Assembly (NCBI GenBank): GCA_964372275.1
Contig: CAYJRR010000126.1
Span: 1-13,244 of the forward strand
From: CAYJRR01 sp964372275 [NCBI: uncultured bacterium]
Lineage (GTDB): Bacteria; CAYJRR01
Direction of reading: 5' to 3'
Length of the DNA: 13,244 nt
Part shown: one piece after another, positions 1 through 7,495 of the stretch
How the letters are laid out: each line of letters starts with the position of its first letter
Position numbering within the stretch: the first letter of the stretch is position 1
Position numbers and translations under genes: made by a program
Notes under the pieces: model-generated
Databases searched by the model: none
The model's input: the letters and a program-made list of their open reading frames with translations, nothing else
Told to the model about the DNA's origin: nothing

Positions 1-503
1 TGGTGGAACAGCTCGTCGAGCGCCGCCGGCTTGCGCGCCGGCCCCTTCGCGACCGACGGCTCCGCCAGCGGCGAAAGGATGAGGACGTCGGAGTCTTCTC
101 GCGCGCCCGCCGCCACAGGCGCGCCGGCCCCCGCACCCGCCGTAGCGGCCGACGGCGGTTCGGCCGCCGGCGGTGCGGGCGCCGACGCACCGTTCGCCGG
201 CAGCAGTCGCGCCTGCACCGTCGCTTCCCTCCCCGGAGCGGTGTCGACCTTCACCTGGATCTCCACTTCTCCGTTCGCGGCGCGGTAGCGGAAGCTCGCC
301 GGCCGTTCTTCGCTGCGCGCGCGGAAGTCGGGCGGCAGCACCTCCGCCAGCATGGTGAGGATCGCGTCGCTGGACGGGACGATCTCGTTCAGCTTCTGCA
401 CGCCGCTCCGGCCGGCGATCTCGACCGGCATCCCCGAGCGGAAGGAGATCGACTGCGCGTTCGTGCGGCGCAACGCCTCGAGGTAGCGGTCGAGGATCGG
501 CAT
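1..503 (-). CDS. PilT-like type IV pilus ATPase, N-terminal fragment
   Basis: The frame is open for 167 residues and runs off the window edge, so the ATPase core is not visible. The product starts MPILDRYLEALRRT, followed by a domain of about 100 residues (SISFRSGMPVEIAGRSGVQ, then ILTMLAEVLPPDF and FRYRAANGEVEIQVKV). This resembles the N-terminal PAS-like domain of PilT/PilU retraction ATPases. An Ala/Pro-rich linker (about residues 103-150) follows, and then ALDELFH, which looks like the start of a second PilT-type segment. If correct, it is a cytoplasmic hexameric ATPase that powers pilus retraction. The ATG at 503 lies 1 nt beyond the stop of the upstream hydrolase gene, with an SD-like GGGAGA inside that gene's last codons, so translation is probably coupled. 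Walker and His-box motifs would lie outside the window. The identification is therefore by N-terminal resemblance only, and another GspE/PilT-family protein or an unrelated DUF is possible. Confidence 0.6.
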   Translation of the reverse strand, partial: MPILDRYLEALRRTNAQSISFRSGMPVEIAGRSGVQKLNEIVPSSDAILTMLAEVLPPDFRARSEERPASFRYRAANGEVEIQVKVDTAPGREATVQARLLPANGASAPAPPAAEPPSAATAGAGAGAPVAAGAREDSDVLILSPLAEPSVAKGPARKPAALDELFH

Positions 504-504
504 C

Positions 505-2271
505 TCACTCTTCTCCCAGGAGGATCGTCCCGTCCGACTCCAGGAACGCCTCCATCTGCCGGCGCATCGGCTCGAGGCTCCAGTAGAGGTCGTGCGCCTT
601 CACGTTCCCGGCGAGGTCCGGGTGATCGTCCTTGTCCCACACCCACATCCCGCCGCGCGCGGTGAACGGATCGGCCGCCGACTCGAGCACCGGCAGGTCG
701 TAGGCGGTCCGCATGTCGTCGGTCGAGACGTTGAGCACGATGGCGTCCCCCACCGCCTCCTGGATCAGCACCTTTCGGCTCTCGGGCGCATAGCGGGCGC
801 AGGCCCCCGGATCGGCCGGGTCGATCCCCCACTGCGCCATCGGGCGGAAGGCGGCGACGTAGGCCGGCCAGCGCGGATGGTCGACCGACAGGCCGACCTT
901 CGAGGCGAACAGGAGGAGGAACAGCTCCCCCGTCTCGCCGTCGAACAGCGAGGTCAGCCGTCCGCCGGCGACCGTGAGTCCGACGGCGTCGAGGCGCGAG
1001 CTCGCCGCCGAGACCGGGCTCCCCAGGAGTCCGCCGAACGAGTTCCCGAAGTACGAGATCCGCCCGACGTCGAGTAGATCGAACGGTTCGATCCCCGCGT
1101 CGTGCGCGTTGCGCAGCATCCGCTCCATCTCCAGGATCTCCGCCGCCGACTGGCGGAACCCGTCGCGCACCTTGAGGAGCCGCGTGAAGTCGAAGAAGTC
1201 GAGCAGGTCTCCCCGGAAGCCGTGTTCCGGCGCCGTCAGTCCGACGGTGGCGATCCCCGACGAAGCGAAGGAGTAGGCGCGCTGCAACGCCTCGACGCCG
1301 TGGCCGGCGAACCCGTGGCCGACGATCGCCACCGGCCATCCCTGCTCCGGCGCCGTCCCCTCGGGGATGGCGAGCCGGAAGTCGACCGTGGTCATCGCCG
1401 GCGTTCCGGTTCCGTGGACGAGCGCGGTGTCGAACGTACGGTCGGCTCCGCGGAAGTCGTACGCCTGCCACGTCCCCTGCGCCACGAGGGCGATGTCGGC
1501 CGGATTCGCATTTTCGGCCTGGAAAATGGTGTCGAAGGTCGGGTTGTCCTCCGGGTAGATGCCGACGGTGAACCCGGGGATTTCCGGCGCCGGCGCGTAG
1601 CTCGGGAGGAGCGCGCTGCCCAGCGTACCGTCGATGCGCGCCTGGATCGCCCACAGGTCGTCGACGACCGACTGGGTGGTGAAGGCGAGCACGAGGTCGA
1701 GCTCGTCGGCGTCGCGCGCCGCGCCGAAACCGACCGCCTCCGCCGCGAGCGGGGCGAGCTCGCCGCCGACCGCCGCCGTGAAATCGGCGGACGGGTGGAG
1801 GCGCGCGTCGGCGATCGCCAGCAGGTGCCGCCTGTTCTGCACCAGCGGGCGGTCCGGCGTCACCAGCAGGCTGTCCAGGTGCGCGTCGTACGACAGCCGA
1901 ACCGCCACCTCCGTTCCCTCCGCGTCGTAGAGGTGGACGCCGCGCAGTCCGCGCGCGTCGACCCTTCCCGACAACGGCACCACGACCGGCGCGTAGACCG
2001 AGTAACCGCCGACGGTGGCGATCGTCGCTTGCGCGGTGTCGAGGAACGCCCGTGCCTCCGCGAACTCTTCGGTGTCGGGGAAGCGTCCCGAGAAGTAGCC
2101 CGGCGGCGCCGCCGCGATCCCACCGGCGCGCAACCGGTCGGACGGCCAGGGATTGTCCGGCGAGCCGGCATCCGCCGACCAGCGGACGGTCGCCTCCCGT
2201 GGGGAGGACGACCCGTCGCACGCCGCGAGGAGCAGCGCGGCAAGGGCCGGCAGGAGGCGATGGTACGGCAT
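505..2271 (-). CDS. Lipid-anchored alpha/beta hydrolase (lipase/esterase-like lipoprotein)
   Basis: A 588-residue secreted lipoprotein. MPYHRLLPALAALLLAAC is a lipoprotein signal peptide with lipobox L15-A-A-C18. The mature N-terminal part (about 30-290) contains SPDNPWPSDRL and LAFTTQSVVDDL (195-206). The FTTQ signature recalls the N-terminal domain of bacterial virulence-factor lipases such as VolA. The catalytic alpha/beta-hydrolase domain spans about 290-585: GHGFAGHG (318-325) as the oxyanion region, GNSFGG (409-414) with nucleophile Ser411, and QEAVGDAIVLN (504-514) with candidate acid Asp509. His550 or His560 would complete the triad. It probably hydrolyses lipid or ester substrates at the cell surface or in the periplasm; the substrate cannot be read from sequence. 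It lies 27 nt downstream of the amidohydrolase gene and 1 nt upstream of the PilT-like gene. The SD before the ATG at 2271 is weak, which fits translation within an operon. Confidence 0.8.
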   Translation of the reverse strand: MPYHRLLPALAALLLAACDGSSSPREATVRWSADAGSPDNPWPSDRLRAGGIAAAPPGYFSGRFPDTEEFAEARAFLDTAQATIATVGGYSVYAPVVVPLSGRVDARGLRGVHLYDAEGTEVAVRLSYDAHLDSLLVTPDRPLVQNRRHLLAIADARLHPSADFTAAVGGELAPLAAEAVGFGAARDADELDLVLAFTTQSVVDDLWAIQARIDGTLGSALLPSYAPAPEIPGFTVGIYPEDNPTFDTIFQAENANPADIALVAQGTWQAYDFRGADRTFDTALVHGTGTPAMTTVDFRLAIPEGTAPEQGWPVAIVGHGFAGHGVEALQRAYSFASSGIATVGLTAPEHGFRGDLLDFFDFTRLLKVRDGFRQSAAEILEMERMLRNAHDAGIEPFDLLDVGRISYFGNSFGGLLGSPVSAASSRLDAVGLTVAGGRLTSLFDGETGELFLLLFASKVGLSVDHPRWPAYVAAFRPMAQWGIDPADPGACARYAPESRKVLIQEAVGDAIVLNVSTDDMRTAYDLPVLESAADPFTARGGMWVWDKDDHPDLAGNVKAHDLYWSLEPMRRQMEAFLESDGTILLGEE

Positions 2272-2298
2272 CGCCGGCGTAGTCTACCGGATGCGCCC

Positions 2299-4044
2299 TT
2301 ACGTCGCGCGAAGAACCCGCCCGAAGCCTCGCTCCCTCCCCAGCTCCGTCGCCGGCTCCCCGTCACGGAACGCCACGCGCCCGTGGATCAGCACCGCGCG
2401 CACCGCCCGGTTCCGGCGCACCAGCCGCCTCAACCCGCCGAACCCCGGCATCTCCGCCTCGTGTGCGACCTCCAACTCCGCGGTCAACCCCGCCGGATCG
2501 ACCACCACCACGTCGGCGCGCCGCCCTTCGGCCAGGCGCCCGGTGTCCAGTCCGAGCCAGTCGGCGATCTCGCTCGTCAGCCGTTGCACCGCCCGGCCGA
2601 CCGTCATGAAGCTCCGTGTCGAGTAGGGCTGGTCGTTCACCATCCGCAGCAGGCGCAGCGGGAAGTCGTAGTGGGCCATGTTCCGCAGGTGGGCGCCGGC
2701 GTCGGAAAATCCGATCAGCACGTCGGGACGCGACACGATCCAGCGCAGCACCTCCGGCCGGTCGTTGGCCATCACCGTGTACCAGCGGATCCCGTTCCCG
2801 TGGCGCGCCACCAGGTCGAGGAACAGGTCGACCGGGTCGAGACCGCGTTCGGCCGCGATCGCGCCGAACGTCTTCCCCACGATCCCCGGCTCGCCCGGAC
2901 ATTCGAGGACCTCGCACAGGGCGAGCTCCCGGTGGAAGGCGCGCGGAAGGAGCCGGTTCGTCCACTCCCGCCGGAACCAGGCCCGGTAGTCCGGATCGGC
3001 GAGCAGCCGACCCCGCGCCGCGGCGTCCTGGAGATGCAGCGCCGCCGTCCCGGCGCCGAACTCCTCGAACACCACCAGATCGATCCCGTCGGCCCAGAGG
3101 TCGAACACCTCCGGCAGCGCCTGCACCCGGAAGTCGGCGTCGAGGAACCGGTTGAAGAAGCGGATCAGGCGGCCGAACAGCGGCACGGCGATCCGGTCGG
3201 CGCGGATGTCCATCAGCGAGATGACGGTCGTCTTCAGCGGCCTGCGGACGATCCCCACGCTTTCGAGCAGGAACAGGATGGCGTTGATCCGGGTGCTGAT
3301 GTTCGGCACCCCCTGCAGCACGCGCCCGCGCTCGCGCAGCACGCGATTGAAACGGCGGTACTCGCTCCACCGCGCGAAGACCGACGGGAGCGGGCGGCTG
3401 CGGAACTCCTCGCCGTCCATCTTGTCCCAGGGGAGGGTCTGGATCGACAGGCCGAGGTAGCCGGCGTCGAGCGCCTCCGACACCAGCCGATCCATCGTCG
3501 CCAGCTCGGCGGAGGTCGGGACGATCCCCTTCGAGAGGCTCCGTCCGATCCCCATCGCCTCCATCCGCACGGTGGAGTGCCCCATGAAGGAGGCGACCGA
3601 CGGGCCGAGCGGCAACGCGTCCAGGTGCTCGAGGTAGCTCGCCGGACCGTTCCAGGTCATCCGCTCGCGCAGCAGCGGCAGCACCACCGATCGCGGGATC
3701 GCCTCCACGCGGCAGAACATGTCGGCGAGGTTCGTCGGATCGCCGACCGAAAGGCTCAACGAGCAGCTCCCCAGCACCACCGTGGTCACGCCGTGACGCA
3801 CCGACTCGGAAAGGCCCGGCGTCAGCTCCACCTCCGCGTCGTAGTGGGTGTGCAGGTCGATGAACCCGGGCATTACCCACGCGCCGCGCGCGTCGACGAT
3901 CTCGCTTCCGGGCGCTGGCTCGATCCGTGGCGCCATCCGGCGCACCCGGCCGTCCGCCACCTCGACGTCGAGCGGAACCCCCTCGCCGCCCCCCCCGTCG
4001 AAGACGAGGCCGTCGCGAATCAGGATCGGAGGGGCCGCGCGCAT
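2299..4044 (-). CDS. N-acyl-D-amino-acid deacylase-type amidohydrolase
   Basis: A 581-residue metal-dependent amidohydrolase of the D-aminoacylase group. ILIRDGLVFDGGG (7-19) and a GRVRRMAP segment form the N-terminal part of the small beta-sandwich domain. GFIDLHTHYDAE (60-71) carries the metal-binding HxH (His65, His67). GSCSLS (92-97) has the Cys typical of D-aminoacylases, MGHST (154-158) follows, and FSDAGAH (466-472) contains the catalytic Asp468. The C-terminal LAEGRRADVVVVDP and VLIHGRVAFRDGEP return to the beta-sandwich. Family members release D-amino acids from N-acyl-D-amino acids, but many homologues act on unknown cyclic or acyl amides. It has no signal peptide, so it is cytoplasmic. 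The open frame continues upstream to 4626 only as an antisense shadow of the stress-protein gene; homology begins at the ATG at 4044, so I chose that start. It lies between the stress-protein gene (23 nt) and the hydrolase gene (27 nt) in the apparent operon. Confidence 0.88.
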   Translation of the reverse strand: MRAAPPILIRDGLVFDGGGGEGVPLDVEVADGRVRRMAPRIEPAPGSEIVDARGAWVMPGFIDLHTHYDAEVELTPGLSESVRHGVTTVVLGSCSLSLSVGDPTNLADMFCRVEAIPRSVVLPLLRERMTWNGPASYLEHLDALPLGPSVASFMGHSTVRMEAMGIGRSLSKGIVPTSAELATMDRLVSEALDAGYLGLSIQTLPWDKMDGEEFRSRPLPSVFARWSEYRRFNRVLRERGRVLQGVPNISTRINAILFLLESVGIVRRPLKTTVISLMDIRADRIAVPLFGRLIRFFNRFLDADFRVQALPEVFDLWADGIDLVVFEEFGAGTAALHLQDAAARGRLLADPDYRAWFRREWTNRLLPRAFHRELALCEVLECPGEPGIVGKTFGAIAAERGLDPVDLFLDLVARHGNGIRWYTVMANDRPEVLRWIVSRPDVLIGFSDAGAHLRNMAHYDFPLRLLRMVNDQPYSTRSFMTVGRAVQRLTSEIADWLGLDTGRLAEGRRADVVVVDPAGLTAELEVAHEAEMPGFGGLRRLVRRNRAVRAVLIHGRVAFRDGEPATELGRERGFGRVLRAT

Positions 4045-4067
4045 CCCGGTGTCGTTCCGCTGCAATC

Positions 4068-4949
4068 CTAGACCGGGACGACCACGACGGGGCAGGGGGC
4101 CCGGTGGAGGACACCGTGCGCGACGGAGCCGATCAGCATCCGCTCCAGTCCGCGCCGCCCGTGCGTGCCGACGAGGAGCAGGTCGAAGCGGCCGTCGGTC
4201 GCGAGTCGCGCCAGCGCGCGGGCCGGCTTCCCCTGCGGGACGTGGATCCGATCGGCGAGGGGCGGTCCGCCGTCCGACGCGAAGGCGGAGACGCGTTTCC
4301 GGAGCTCGCGCTCGATCGCCGTCGAAGCGGTCGCCGGCACGGTGTCGAATCCGACGGCCGGGAGCTCGTAGGCGTGCGCGATGTGCGCCTCGCAGGGGGC
4401 GAGCTCGCGCGCGAAGTCGGCGACTTGCCGCGAGCTCTCCTCGAGGTCGATCCCCACCAGCAGCCGGAGCGGCCTCCGTCCGTACGCCCAGTCGAGCAGA
4501 CCCGACGCGTCGTGTCGGGCCACCAGGACCGGTACCGACGCCGATCGCACCACCCGGTCGGCGGTGCTGCCCAGGATCCAGCGCACGGGGGCCCGCAGCC
4601 CCTGCGAGCCGACCACCACCAACCACGCCTTCGCCGCCTGCGCCGCCTCCAGGACGACCGCCTCCGGCGTTCCGATCGACAGGCGGGGCTCGCAGCGGGC
4701 GCCGGTCCGCGCGGCGATCCGCTCCGCCTCGGCGGCGAGACGCCGGTCGACTTCGCGCTTCAGCTCGTCCTGGGTCGCCGGGACCGGCGGCGGAACGAAG
4801 ATCGACTCCCCCGCGACGTAGGCCAGAGTCGGCAGCTCCAGCGCGTGCGCCAGGACGACCGACTCGCCGCGCCGCGCCGCCACCGCCGCCGCGATCTCGG
4901 CCGCAATCCCCGCCTCCTGGCCGAAGTCGGTGCCGCAGACGACCGCCAT
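4068..4949 (-). CDS. Universal stress protein with two UspA domains
   Basis: A 293-residue cytoplasmic protein made of two tandem Usp domains (about 1-145 and 151-293). Each ends with the ATP-binding signature G-x2-G-x9-G-(S/T). The first is VVGSQG (113-117 region) with GST at 127-129. The second is LVGTHG (249-254) with GSV at 264-266, followed by HRAPCPVVVVPV, the typical C-terminal strand. Both motifs look intact, so ATP-binding (UspFG/TeaD-like) behaviour is likely rather than a UspA-like non-binding form. Usp proteins modulate survival under starvation, oxidative or energy stress, usually by protein interaction. It is the first gene of the minus-strand run and faces the divergent small membrane protein gene across 130 bp. 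The ATG at 4949 fits the first beta-strand (MAVVCGTDFG), although the upstream SD is poor. Confidence 0.92.
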   Translation of the reverse strand: MAVVCGTDFGQEAGIAAEIAAAVAARRGESVVLAHALELPTLAYVAGESIFVPPPVPATQDELKREVDRRLAAEAERIAARTGARCEPRLSIGTPEAVVLEAAQAAKAWLVVVGSQGLRAPVRWILGSTADRVVRSASVPVLVARHDASGLLDWAYGRRPLRLLVGIDLEESSRQVADFARELAPCEAHIAHAYELPAVGFDTVPATASTAIERELRKRVSAFASDGGPPLADRIHVPQGKPARALARLATDGRFDLLLVGTHGRRGLERMLIGSVAHGVLHRAPCPVVVVPV

Positions 4950-5079
4950 TCGGACGTTTTCTTAGGCCCGGCCCGGGCGAACGGGAGGCCTAGGCCCCCG
5001 TTGGACGCGCAAGGAATCCGGTCCATGGCGGGTTGCGTAGTCAACGGTGCGACGGTTGGGCACCGGACGGGAGCGAGGG
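4950..5079. promoter_or_regulatory. Divergent intergenic region with a dyad element
   Basis: This 130-bp gap separates the stress-protein operon (minus) from the small membrane protein (plus) and should hold both promoters. It contains a dyad at 4980-5002: AACGGG(A)GGCC against GGCCCCCGTT, ten matched positions with one extra A, centred on the palindrome GGCCTAGGCC. TAGGCCC also occurs twice as a direct repeat (4963-4969 and 4991-4997). With only two bases between the arms, the dyad is more like a protein-binding site than an RNA hairpin. I see no convincing -35/-10 pair. Function is inferred only from position. Confidence 0.3.
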
Positions 5080-5595
5080 GTGAAGATCGGACCGCTGACG
5101 ATCGAACGGCCGGACGCACGAAGGCTTGCTCCCCCGCGTCAGGATGCCCCTCCGGAGGCGCCTGCCGCCGTTCCGCCGATTTGCGCCGCCGACCTCCAGC
5201 TTCGCTACGGCCTGGTCGAGCCGGCGAGGGGGGCCGGCGAGGAGGCGATCGCCGCGCGCCTCCTGCTCGAGGGTTGGGTTCGGCGCGACGTCCGGTCGTC
5301 GCCCGGCGGCGAGGTGGACCTCGATCCGGAGCCCGTCCGGCTGGCGTTGACCGCCCGTCTTCGCCACGACGATCCGCTGGTGCGGGCGGCCGAGCGATAC
5401 ATCGATCAGCGGGTGGCCCGCGGGATCGCCGACGTCGCCGCGCTGGGGGCGATGGCCGGACTGGGGCTGCTCCTGCTGTCGATGATCGACCTTCGTCCGG
5501 AGCCTCTTGCCGTCCCCTGGACGGCAGGAAAGGTTCTGGGATTCGCGGGACTGGGCCTCGGGTTAGGGGCCGCCCTTCGGGCCTCTCGCGCGTGA
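5080..5595 (+). CDS. Hypothetical small membrane protein with two transmembrane helices
   Basis: I do not recognise this 171-residue protein. Residues 1-35 are Pro/Ala-rich (VKIGPLTIERPDARRL, then several Pro). Residues 36-115 form a polar segment rich in Arg and acidic residues, with helical stretches such as AIAARLLLEGWVRRD and DDPLVRAAERYIDQRVARG. Two hydrophobic helices follow, about 116-137 (VAALGAMAGLGLLLLSM) and 149-166 (GFAGLGLGLGAALRA), leaving a very short Arg-containing tail. I chose the GTG at 5080 because GGGAG at 5069-5073 lies six bases upstream; an in-frame GTG at 5047 has no such site. Third positions are strongly G/C-biased, as in its neighbours, which supports real coding. 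It lies 73 bp upstream of the kinase gene on the same strand, so it may be functionally linked, but a hairpin region intervenes. The layout suggests a cytoplasmic domain with a C-terminal membrane hairpin. Confidence 0.7.
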   Translation: MKIGPLTIERPDARRLAPPRQDAPPEAPAAVPPICAADLQLRYGLVEPARGAGEEAIAARLLLEGWVRRDVRSSPGGEVDLDPEPVRLALTARLRHDDPLVRAAERYIDQRVARGIADVAALGAMAGLGLLLLSMIDLRPEPLAVPWTAGKVLGFAGLGLGLGAALRASRA

Positions 5596-5604
5596 TCGCG
5601 CTCA

Positions 5605-5643
5605 CAGGGGGGGCGGCCCCCCTCGGGCCGACCGGACCCCCTG
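5605..5643 (+). terminator. GC-rich nested stem-loop between membrane protein and kinase genes
   Basis: CAGGGGG (5605-5611) pairs with CCCCCTG (5637-5643). Inside it, CGGCCC (5614-5619) pairs with GGGCCG (5625-5630) around a five-base loop. A competing hairpin uses six G (5607-5612) and six C (5617-5622) around GCGG. It starts ten bases after the stop of the preceding gene, which fits a transcription end or attenuator, but there is no T-tract. The call as a terminator is therefore weak; it could equally be a leader structure ahead of the kinase. Confidence 0.3.
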
Positions 5644-5670
5644 GCAACTGTCTAAAACCAATGGGATAAT
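5642..5670 (+). promoter_or_regulatory. Candidate sigma-70-type promoter for the kinase gene
   Basis: TGGCAA (5642-5647) and GATAAT (5665-5670) are separated by 17 bases, a standard spacing, and the -10 matches TATAAT at five of six positions. The -35 is poor (three of six). The -10 overlaps the ATG at 5669, so a transcript starting 7-8 bases later would begin at about 5677-5678, exactly at an in-frame GTG. That would make the kinase mRNA leaderless. The A/T-rich stretch stands out in this GC-rich sequence. Confidence 0.3.
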
Positions 5671-7495
5671 GGCGAACGTGATCTGCCCCTCCTGCGGAAC
5701 GCGGAACGCGGATGGGAGCGACGCCTGCTCGCGCTGCGAGCGCTCCTTTTCGGAGTCGGACGTCGCCGCGAGCTCCGGTCTGGGGTCGACCTCGGTCGAG
5801 GCTCCGGTCGAAGGGATGGGCCGCGACACCGTCGGCGGCCGCTATCGCCTGAAGTCGATCATCGGCCGTGGCGGCGTCGGCGTCGTCTACGCCGCCACCG
5901 ACCTCGAGCTGGGTGAGGAGCTGGCGATCAAGTTCCTGAAGCCGGGCGAAAGCCGCGATCCGAAGGAGATCGACCGCTTCAAGAGCGAGATCAAGATTGC
6001 CCGCAAGATCACCCATCCGAACGTGATCCGGATCCACGACTTCGGGATGGACGGCAGCGAGGCGTTCATCTCGATGGAGCTCTTGCAGGGCGGGACGCTC
6101 GCCAACCGCATCGAGAACGGGCTGTCGCTCTCCGACGCGGTCGAGATCGCCGTCGGGATCTGCGAGGGTCTGGCCGCCGCGCACCAGGACGGGATCGTCC
6201 ACCGCGACCTGAAGCCGGAGAACGTGCTGTTCGACGGCAACGAACGGCCGAAGATCGTCGACTTCGGCCTCGCGCGCCTGTCGGCGACCACCAGCCGGAC
6301 GGTCGGCTTCAGCGGGACGCCTTTCTACATGAGCCCGGAGCAGGCGGCGGGGAAGGAGGCGACGCCGCAGAGCGACATCTACTCCATCGGTGTCGTCCTC
6401 TACGAGATGTTCACCGGGCAGCTTCCGTTCGCCGCCGACAACCTGCTCGCGCTGGCGATGAAGCACACGACGGAGAGGCCGAAGCCGGCGAACGAGATCC
6501 GCACCGACCTCCCGGCGGAGATCAACGCCATCATCATGCAGGCGTTGGAGAAGAACCCCGCCGATCGCCCGGCGAGCGCCAACGAGCTGGCGTCGGTTTT
6601 CCGGGCCTGGAGCGATCGTCTGCCGAAGGGGGTCGTTCCGGAGATCTCGGCGGTGGAGGGGACGGCGATCCTGCCGCCGCGCAGCTTCCCGACGATCTAC
6701 CGACCGGGGGCCCCGGCGCCGGCCGCGACGCCCTCGTCACCGGCCTCCGATCCCACGATGGCGGTCGTCCGGCGTCCGATGTCGGAGCGGCGCAAGGAGC
6801 CGCTGATCAAGGCGCCGCCTCAGAAGACACGCGGCTTCCCGATGGCCGCGCTGCTGGTGCTTCCGCTGGTGATCGGCGGCGGTGGCTATCTCGCCCTGTC
6901 GAAGTTCAAGAAACCGCCGGAGAAGAAGACCGCGGCAGTGGCCGCTCCGGTCCGTCCGGGTGCCGGCGCGGCAGGGGCGACGTCCGCCTCGCCGGCGTCC
7001 GCGCCGCCGGCCACGGCTCCGGGCGGCGCGACGGCCTCCGCGGCCGGTGCGACCTCCGTGGGCGCGCCGGTCCCCGCGGCCGACGCCGCGGTCCGGGCGC
7101 CGGTGTCCGATCCCAAGGCGGCGGGTCGCGCGGCGCCGCCGACTCGCCCCACGGCGCCCAAGCGCGTCGACGTCGCCTCGGCGAAGTCGGTTGCCCCGCC
7201 TCCACCACCGGCTCCAGCCCCGGCTCCCGTCGCCGCACCGGCGTCGGTCGGCTACCTCACGGTGCGGGCGCTCAAGTGGGGCGGTTTGATCCTGGACGGC
7301 AAGAAGGTGGGGGAGGAGTCGAAGTATCCGGTCAAGCGGCTCGCGCTGCCGGCCGGACCGCACACCGCCATCGTCTACACCGGGCAGGACAAGCAGACGC
7401 AGAAGAAGGTCCAGTTTACCGTCCAGCCGGGGCTCGAGACCGAGATCAACATCAACTTCGAGCTCGGCACCCCGCCCAGCGTCCTGACGAAGTGA
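5669..7495 (+). CDS. Membrane Ser/Thr protein kinase with N-terminal zinc ribbon and C-terminal PEGA-like domain
   Basis: A 608-residue Hanks-type kinase. Residues 5-24 form a zinc ribbon (Cys6, Cys9, Cys20, Cys23). The kinase domain is about 58-315: glycine loop GRGGVG (66-71), AIK with Lys88, helix-C Glu107, HRDLKPEN (178-185; catalytic Asp180), DFG (198-200), SPE (222-224) and Arg300. All key residues are present, and the Arg in HRD marks an RD kinase regulated by activation-loop phosphorylation. A single transmembrane helix (about 390-410) is followed by an Ala/Pro-rich linker (421-526). The C-terminal PEGA-like beta domain (about 527-597: GYLTVRALKWGGLILDGKKV, then LPAGPHTAIVY) should be periplasmic. 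It probably senses an envelope state and phosphorylates Thr/Ser targets inside; the FHA-cyclase 2 kb downstream is a plausible partner. The start is either the ATG at 5669 or the GTG at 5678; neither has a good SD. The next gene, convergent, ends 42 bp away. Confidence 0.95.
   Translation: MANVICPSCGTRNADGSDACSRCERSFSESDVAASSGLGSTSVEAPVEGMGRDTVGGRYRLKSIIGRGGVGVVYAATDLELGEELAIKFLKPGESRDPKEIDRFKSEIKIARKITHPNVIRIHDFGMDGSEAFISMELLQGGTLANRIENGLSLSDAVEIAVGICEGLAAAHQDGIVHRDLKPENVLFDGNERPKIVDFGLARLSATTSRTVGFSGTPFYMSPEQAAGKEATPQSDIYSIGVVLYEMFTGQLPFAADNLLALAMKHTTERPKPANEIRTDLPAEINAIIMQALEKNPADRPASANELASVFRAWSDRLPKGVVPEISAVEGTAILPPRSFPTIYRPGAPAPAATPSSPASDPTMAVVRRPMSERRKEPLIKAPPQKTRGFPMAALLVLPLVIGGGGYLALSKFKKPPEKKTAAVAAPVRPGAGAAGATSASPASAPPATAPGGATASAAGATSVGAPVPAADAAVRAPVSDPKAAGRAAPPTRPTAPKRVDVASAKSVAPPPPPAPAPAPVAAPASVGYLTVRALKWGGLILDGKKVGEESKYPVKRLALPAGPHTAIVYTGQDKQTQKKVQFTVQPGLETEININFELGTPPSVLTK

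Noticed and set aside
1102-4071. A 989-codon open frame on the plus strand opposite the amidohydrolase and hydrolase genes
   Set aside because: It is Arg/His/Gln-rich without any domain and lies antisense to two genes with clear catalytic motifs. Such long antisense frames are expected in GC-rich DNA with biased third positions.
4045-4626. Upstream extension of the amidohydrolase frame
   Set aside because: These codons are antisense to the stress-protein gene, and the amidohydrolase homology starts at the ATG at 4044.
4760-6466. A 568-codon minus-strand frame opposite the small membrane protein and the kinase
   Set aside because: It crosses two coding genes and a promoter gap, has low-complexity Arg/Pro composition, and includes the antisense of conserved kinase motifs.
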